Part shown: one piece after another, positions 58,654 to 64,000 of the stretch
Position numbering within the stretch: the first letter of the stretch is position 1
Layout of the letters: each line of letters begins with the position of its first letter
DNA from: Quillaja saponaria
Taxonomy: Eukaryota > Streptophyta > Magnoliopsida > Fabales > Quillajaceae
Assembly (NCBI GenBank): GCA_029379385.1
Contig: CM055607.1
Span: forward strand, 2,852,001-2,916,000
Length of the DNA stretch: 64,000 bases
Reading direction: 5' to 3'
Program-made: the position numbers and the translations under genes
The notes under the pieces: model-generated
The model's input: the letters and a program-made list of their open reading frames with translations, nothing else
What the model was told of the DNA's origin: nothing
Databases searched by the model: none

Positions 58654-60252
58654 TCATAAATACATTAAATCATTGCTCATGTTGAAGTTGCTATGAACAT
58701 CAGTCCCAGAGATATAATCGATAAAGCCAGTTCCCGACATTTGATCCGAGAACTCAAGTTGTGAATTGAACATTTCAGAAGCCGAAGAACCATGGTTTAG
58801 CCCACTCTGAAACTCTGCAGCATATGTTACTTCATCTGATAGAAAACCATGCATTGTAGTTTCTTGAAAGTTTGCATTATGATCAAATCCATTCCTTGAG
58901 ACCTCAGGAACACCTGAATTGGCAAAGCTCCCACCATGAACATGGTCTAATGAAAGCCACTCAGCAAATAGAAGTTTTGGCAAAGAACTCTGATGAGTCT
59001 CTTTGGTGAAGTCATAATTTAGTGGAGTTGAATGATCAATATTTGTTGGTGACTTATCCGTATTTTCCAATAATTCGTAGCTTGGAATTCGGTTTGTGGG
59101 TTTATTGGGAGACGGTGAAGAATCCATTTTATCTGAGCTTGAGCTGGTATACTGAGTTTTGGCATGAGCTTCCATTTCTTCTGTTTTAGACAATTTCTTT
59201 TTCAAATATGAATGCCAGTAGTTCTTTATCTCGTTGTCTGTCCTTCCAGGCAAATGCTGAGCTATCTGAGACCACCTGATCAATAAAGTTTAGATCTCAT
59301 GTTAGCGTTTTCCTTTCCTTGCACCACAAACAATCCTCCAAAATTTCGATCGACCTACTCGTTTCGATGTTGACTTATAATTCTTTTATCAATATTTTTG
59401 ACCCAGTTTACCAAAGGTTACTTCTTTAACTTCAAATTTTATAATTTCCTTCTAGAACTGAAATCCCTAAAAAGAAATCCAAAAATTTGGATGCCCATGT
59501 AATTGCTTACTTGTTGCCTAACATGTGGTGAAGGGTCAGGATTGTTGTCTCCTCTGGTTTGCTGAACATTCCTCTCTTTAATCCTGGCCTTAGGTAGTTA
59601 ATCCACCTTAATCTGCAACTCTTTCCATTCCTTTGCAGACCTGAATGCAAAGTTTTAAAGGTAAAAATCAGGTGAACAGCTAGAAAGTCAACTAATCGTA
59701 CTTATACACAAATAAAAAAATGGATTAGTACAGCAAATTCACTTTTGACTATTGTCACCTCTCTTTTTCACTTCCACATCTTGATTGTTACTGCAAATTA
59801 TGTTGCTGACTAGCAAATCCCCCTCCCAACTCCTAAAGAAAGGAAAAACTTAATGCCATTTATGTTTAAGTAACACTGGTTTTTACTTTATAACTTAGGC
59901 TCAAGTAAATGAAAATTGAGGAACATTTTAGCAAATGAAACCACATAATCCTTTTCTTCCAGTGACATGTGCATTTAAGCAATTTTTAAGTATTATAAAA
60001 TCAAGAAGACATTCATAGATATCCAGGATTACATATCCCTCCCTCTCCCACCCCCTTGTGTTACAGAATTCAGTGTGTATATCGGTATGGAATGAGAAGG
60101 ACTGAGGTAAAAAAAAACTGACCTGCCTTAATGGGGACTGAGCTCCAGCATCCATGGCCATGTTTAAGGATGTGATCCCTAAGCTTATTGTCTTCTTCAG
60201 GTGACCATAAGCCCTTCCTATGCTTTGGCTTTGGTCTGTCAGATGAACCCAT
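58654..60252 (-). CDS. R2R3-MYB transcription factor, LAF1/MYB18-like
   Basis: Three exons, 60252-60123, 59640-59511 and 59275-58654, give about 293 aa with standard R2R3 intron positions and GT-AG sites. The start [20 protein letters not shown], then [39 protein letters not shown] and [19 protein letters not shown], matches the LAF1/MYB18/MYB45 group. In that group LQRNGKSC replaces the commoner RCGKSC and YWHSxLKK replaces WNTHLKK. The tail contains [11 protein letters not shown], a conserved C-terminal motif of this group as I recall it. Arabidopsis LAF1 is a nuclear activator of phytochrome A far-red responses and is degraded through COP1. The same role here is an inference. A candidate miR858 site covers the RTDNEIKN codons. 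Confidence 0.92.
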
Positions 60253-61465
60253 TTTACCTATTAATTAACAGAATCTAACACAATGATAAATATAGTCCTT
60301 ACAACACTAATACACAGACCGACAGAGAGAGACAGAGATGGAAGGAAGAATTAGGGACAGGAAAACAATGGAGAGGTAGACTTTGGTATATAAAGAAGAG
60401 ATTATTTGTTCTCCGCATAATTTTTTAAACCCATAATCCCACGCCACTAATTAAATAAAGGTTCAGACCCTTGGATAAAAAAACTAACAATAAAATGAAA
60501 GTTGGCTTTCAAAAGTAATTACAAAAATGTCAATGCTAAGAAGAGGTGCCAACTTGGAAATATTGAGTTAGTTCTTTGGTTACTTGAAAGAGGTGGTCTT
60601 TGCCTGATTCAAACAACATTGTGTTCTGTAGGTAGAGAACATATTTTTCCGCAGTAGTTAGGTATGAAGAAAAGTAGACTAACTTCAGTAACTTATCTAC
60701 GGTAAGTGCAATGGACGGGATCATGTGTAATAGGGAAAAGATATTGACTCAGTTAAAGTCACTCCTTTATCACACAGTTGTTCGTGTATGAAAAAAAATT
60801 CTTTGTTCACTTTGAAGCATTCCCATTATTGTAATATTTATTTTTAAATTAATAAGTTAACTTGTAAATCCTTACAAGTTTTCACCTTTTTAGAGATAAA
60901 TTACGCTACACCGATAAATAAGAAGTTCGATTCATCTTCCCTTTGAGTTGGCTCATGAACTTGTAATAGGGTTTCCACGCAAGAACTGCACGCACAATAT
61001 TCAACATTACAAGTTAGTGTGTGGTTAACAAGTGTAAAAAAATTCTGGTTTTTGATATTATTCAACTTCCTTTGAATTACGATCACTAATTTCTTTGCAC
61101 TCATAGCCAAATCCAGAATTGGAGGGTACAGATTTATCAAGTTTGATTTATATTCAATTTGAGTAATTACATTTTCAAGAAAGTTGCTGACATGATCACC
61201 ACCAAAATCCTTGTCTTATGAATAAGACATTATTATTTTTACTGCAAATTTAAGTGTCTTTCATGAAACAAAAAAAATGAGGTATGCATTCTGATGTCTT
61301 TAATTCCAGCTCATACTGATGAAGCTAAGGAATCTGCAACCTGTCTTCTAACTGCAACTCTAGGACTAACTAGCTAGCAGAGTTGACCCTGCATATGAAA
61401 AATTGCTTGGCAGAAAAATCCTAGCTTTTGTCTTTATCAGAAAAGCTTGTAAACTTCGGTAAATT

Positions 61466-61500
<35 letters not shown>

Positions 61501-63596
61501 CAAAGAATTAAGTTTAAAAATTGACCCCAATGTTCTTATAGCTGTGGATAATACCAAGTAGACATTATTAAAATCATTAGTAAATACAGTTTTTAATGTA
61601 TGCTAGACCAACTAAAATACCAATTTTATAGCTAGGTTTTTCATGGAAAAATCAAGCAAAAAATCATTGACTAATTAATAATGTGATTATAATTGTGTTT
61701 ACCAGGAAAAATACAAAACTATTTGGGACAGATTAATAGCATTTCCAAACGCGTGATGCACATGAATTATTGGAAATTTGATCATTAATTTGAATCAATG
61801 ACTTATTGTGAAGTACAACCAATCATAAGTTAATCATTGTTAAAACTTGGACAATGTGGTTTTTCATCATGACTTAAAAAAAATATGAGAAATAGATTAA
61901 AGAATTTAATATAAAAAAATACCCTGAATAGATTGTTCTTACATTTTGAAGTTCAAATAGTATTATTAATGAAATAAAAGAAGAGGGTACCACGCATGGT
62001 TGGCCCTACAAAGATTCCAAGGAACCTTTTTTGTGTACATTTTAATATTGTTATGTCAACTAGAGCTCCTATTATTATTCTAGAAAACCTAAAATATTTT
62101 ATCAATTTTTTTAAGATGTTCTTAAACTACTAATTAGCCAAAATGGAAAACAAACAGATCAAACTAATTCCACTAGAAAAATTAAAAAGAAAAGTGTACC
62201 TACAATTTTCAGTATGGAAAAGTGGTACGAGATTTATAACTCAACTCAACTAAATTATTTACTTTATATTCAAAAGGTTATTTTTTTTAAATTTAAATAA
62301 ACTAAACATTTGAAAAGTAGTAACTCATATGTATATAATTTTTTTACTCTATATTTAAATTGTACATAACCGTAGAACATAACCGTAGATTTGAGTAACG
62401 AAAATAAAGATCCTAGAGGTTTTGAACATGAGAATAATACACATTTGTAAGACCAAGTGGATCAATATATTGATTTTGTTTGATTAATATAAATAAACAT
62501 GATGGAATCATTGTTAGAATAATAGAATGTGCCATTGTGTCTCACATTCGTCTCTATATATGCTAAGACTATGATATAGAGAAATCCTGCTAATTGCCAA
62601 AAAAAAAAAATTCCAGGTACATGTCATGTAATTATCAGTGGAGGAATTTCTTAAACCCTGACATAATCATTAACAACCCAACCGTAGACCTGTTGTAGTC
62701 CTTTCTATTCTTAAAATAGGCAATTTCTCAATTGAAATTGTCACATTGGCATACATGTCGGCACGGGTCATGCAGTGCCAAATAATCATTTTTTTAAAAA
62801 TAGTTTATATTCCTGCAAGCGTAATTTTATGTTACAATTTAATTATGAATATCAAGTATTGATAATGATTAAAATTTTAATTTTTATGTTAACAATTTTG
62901 ATATTATATCAATTTTTTATTTTTTATTAACGATAAGGTGATATCTAAATGAGCGTTAATTTTGAAATGACACAAAAACAACAAAAGCATTTTAACTTTT
63001 TAATTGAAGAGGAATCATGCAAGACCATACGCCACCTTAATATAATGTATCCGTTTTTGGAATGACATTATCAATTGAATCTTTATTGTATTCCAACTCG
63101 AATGCCAAATTCATTATTATGAAAAAAGGACAATGTGATTAAGATTGAAAATGACAATCTACAAAAGTATAAGAAGCTACCTCGGCAGTCCAATTGAAGA
63201 GTTTCAAGTGTTGCAAACTAATTTTTTTATAAGTTAATTAATATAAGCACCTAAGAGATTATATATATTAGTTACCCCTAGATTAGTCATTCATTAACTA
63301 AAAAATTAATGATCTATTTTCAAAAAAAAAAAAAAAAAAAAAACTTGAGGCAACATATGATACATGGTGATTTAAGTAATAATCTTGAACAAAGATATAG
63401 TAATTAAACCATTAACTTATTGTCTGCTTTTGAAGACAGAGGTACAGTATACAACATAATTTGCCTTTTAATGAAAGCAACCTAGCTGATCAAATTCATG
63501 TAATATGTTCATTTTTTTTTTCTTGTTTACATGAAGATAATTCTTCTGAGGATGATCTCAAGGATTTCATATTAAATAATTATTAATTTATTTTGT
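60253..63596. other. Intergenic, 3.3 kb, no gene seen
   Basis: Contains the promoter of the LAF1-like gene (a GA-rich 5' UTR stretch, gacagagagagacagagatg, at about 60319-60338) and AT-rich spacer. An (AT)n microsatellite lies at about 61469-61496 and an A23 homopolymer at about 63321-63343. No coding sequence is supported. Confidence 0.5.
61469..61496. repeat. (AT)n microsatellite
   Basis: About fourteen TA/AT dinucleotides in intergenic DNA. Likely polymorphic. Confidence 0.9.
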
Positions 63597-64000
63597 TCAA
63601 TAATTATTTGCAATGCTAATAGTAAAATTAAAAATAATCCTAAAAAACAAACTATAAGCCTTGCAAATGGCCTCTACTGCAAGTATTTTGGAGATATCAC
63701 CACAGCTGGTCAAACCAAATGTGCCTTCTGACACATCAATTGAGCATTTTTTTTTTTTGCCGATTCAAAGCTGAAAATTTAAAAATAAAATAGTAAGAAT
63801 TTGTAAGAAATCTAAGTATAACCAAAATGTATTCACAAATAAAAAAAACAGTACTTACATTTTGTATGACGGAAAAAGCATTATTTGGACTTTCACAAGT
63901 GCCCTTTTGGAATGATCCGCAAGTACCTTCTGGGTTGCCAAAACTTGCAAATTTAATTGCAGAAATTGGGTGACCTTCACAAGATAACTCCATTGTATTG
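63597..64000 (-). CDS. Beta-galactosidase (GH35), C-terminal SUEL-lectin part (partial)
   Basis: The gene enters from beyond 64000. The visible exon, down to 63859, encodes [40 protein letters not shown] and IQN. This is the galactose-binding (SUEL) lectin domain found at the C-terminus of many plant beta-galactosidases. A donor gtaagt follows. The last exon (about 63770-63597) reads [19 protein letters not shown], then [13 protein letters not shown], the end of that domain, plus a roughly 20-residue extension before TGA at 63597-63599. These enzymes remove galactose from wall polysaccharides in the apoplast. Using the only visible acceptor (63771-63772), the frame meets a TGA just before a 12-A run. 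Either the homopolymer length is wrong or the copy is damaged. Confidence 0.75.

Overview
This is nuclear DNA of a flowering plant, very probably a woody eudicot. It is AT-rich, and its genes have many GT-AG introns. It holds plant-specific families: R2R3-MYB, remorin, P-class PPR, LTI65-type stress protein, SHOC1 and an LRR receptor-like protein cluster. I cannot name the species from sequence alone. No tRNA, rRNA or CRISPR array was seen.

Layout. 1-945: the 3' end of an LTP-like gene (+) faces a decayed inverted copy of itself. 1128-1705: a non-autonomous hAT-type element with terminal inverted repeats and an 8-bp target-site duplication. 2.4-14.2 kb: two receptor-like-protein pseudogenes and one 3' fragment surround an intact GT90 (rumi-like) glycosyltransferase gene (-). 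14.2-17.2 kb: an unusual interleaved inverted-repeat structure, then a gene-free AT-rich block with diverged tandem copies. 17.3-17.8 kb: a small HMA-fold protein without the metal-binding CxxC. 20.9-22.4 kb: a PPR gene (-). 24.4-26.9 kb: an LTI65/RD29B-like ABA and cold protein (-), whose promoter carries ABRE, G-box and DRE elements. 28.1-38.4 kb: a SHOC1/ZIP2-like meiotic crossover gene (+). 38.9-43.7 kb: an NT-C2/coiled-coil protein (-). 47.4-50.3 kb: a cytochrome b561 (+). 51.5-53.4 kb: a remorin (+). 54.1-55.7 and 58.7-60.3 kb: two R2R3-MYB genes (-), the second LAF1/MYB18-like. 63.6-64.0 kb: the 3' end of a beta-galactosidase (-).

The genes are an ordinary syntenic plant assortment, not one pathway. 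Three points stand out. First, frameshifts in the 25.2-42.5 kb block are nearly all single extra bases in otherwise well conserved genes; this looks like poorly polished sequence rather than decay. The RLP pseudogenes, by contrast, carry mixed indels and stops and look truly dead. Second, there are foldback structures: the inverted LTP pair and the A-B-A'-B' repeat at 14.24-14.48 kb. Third, there are splice oddities: a GC-AG intron in the first MYB, a NAGNAG acceptor and a probable 24-nt microexon.
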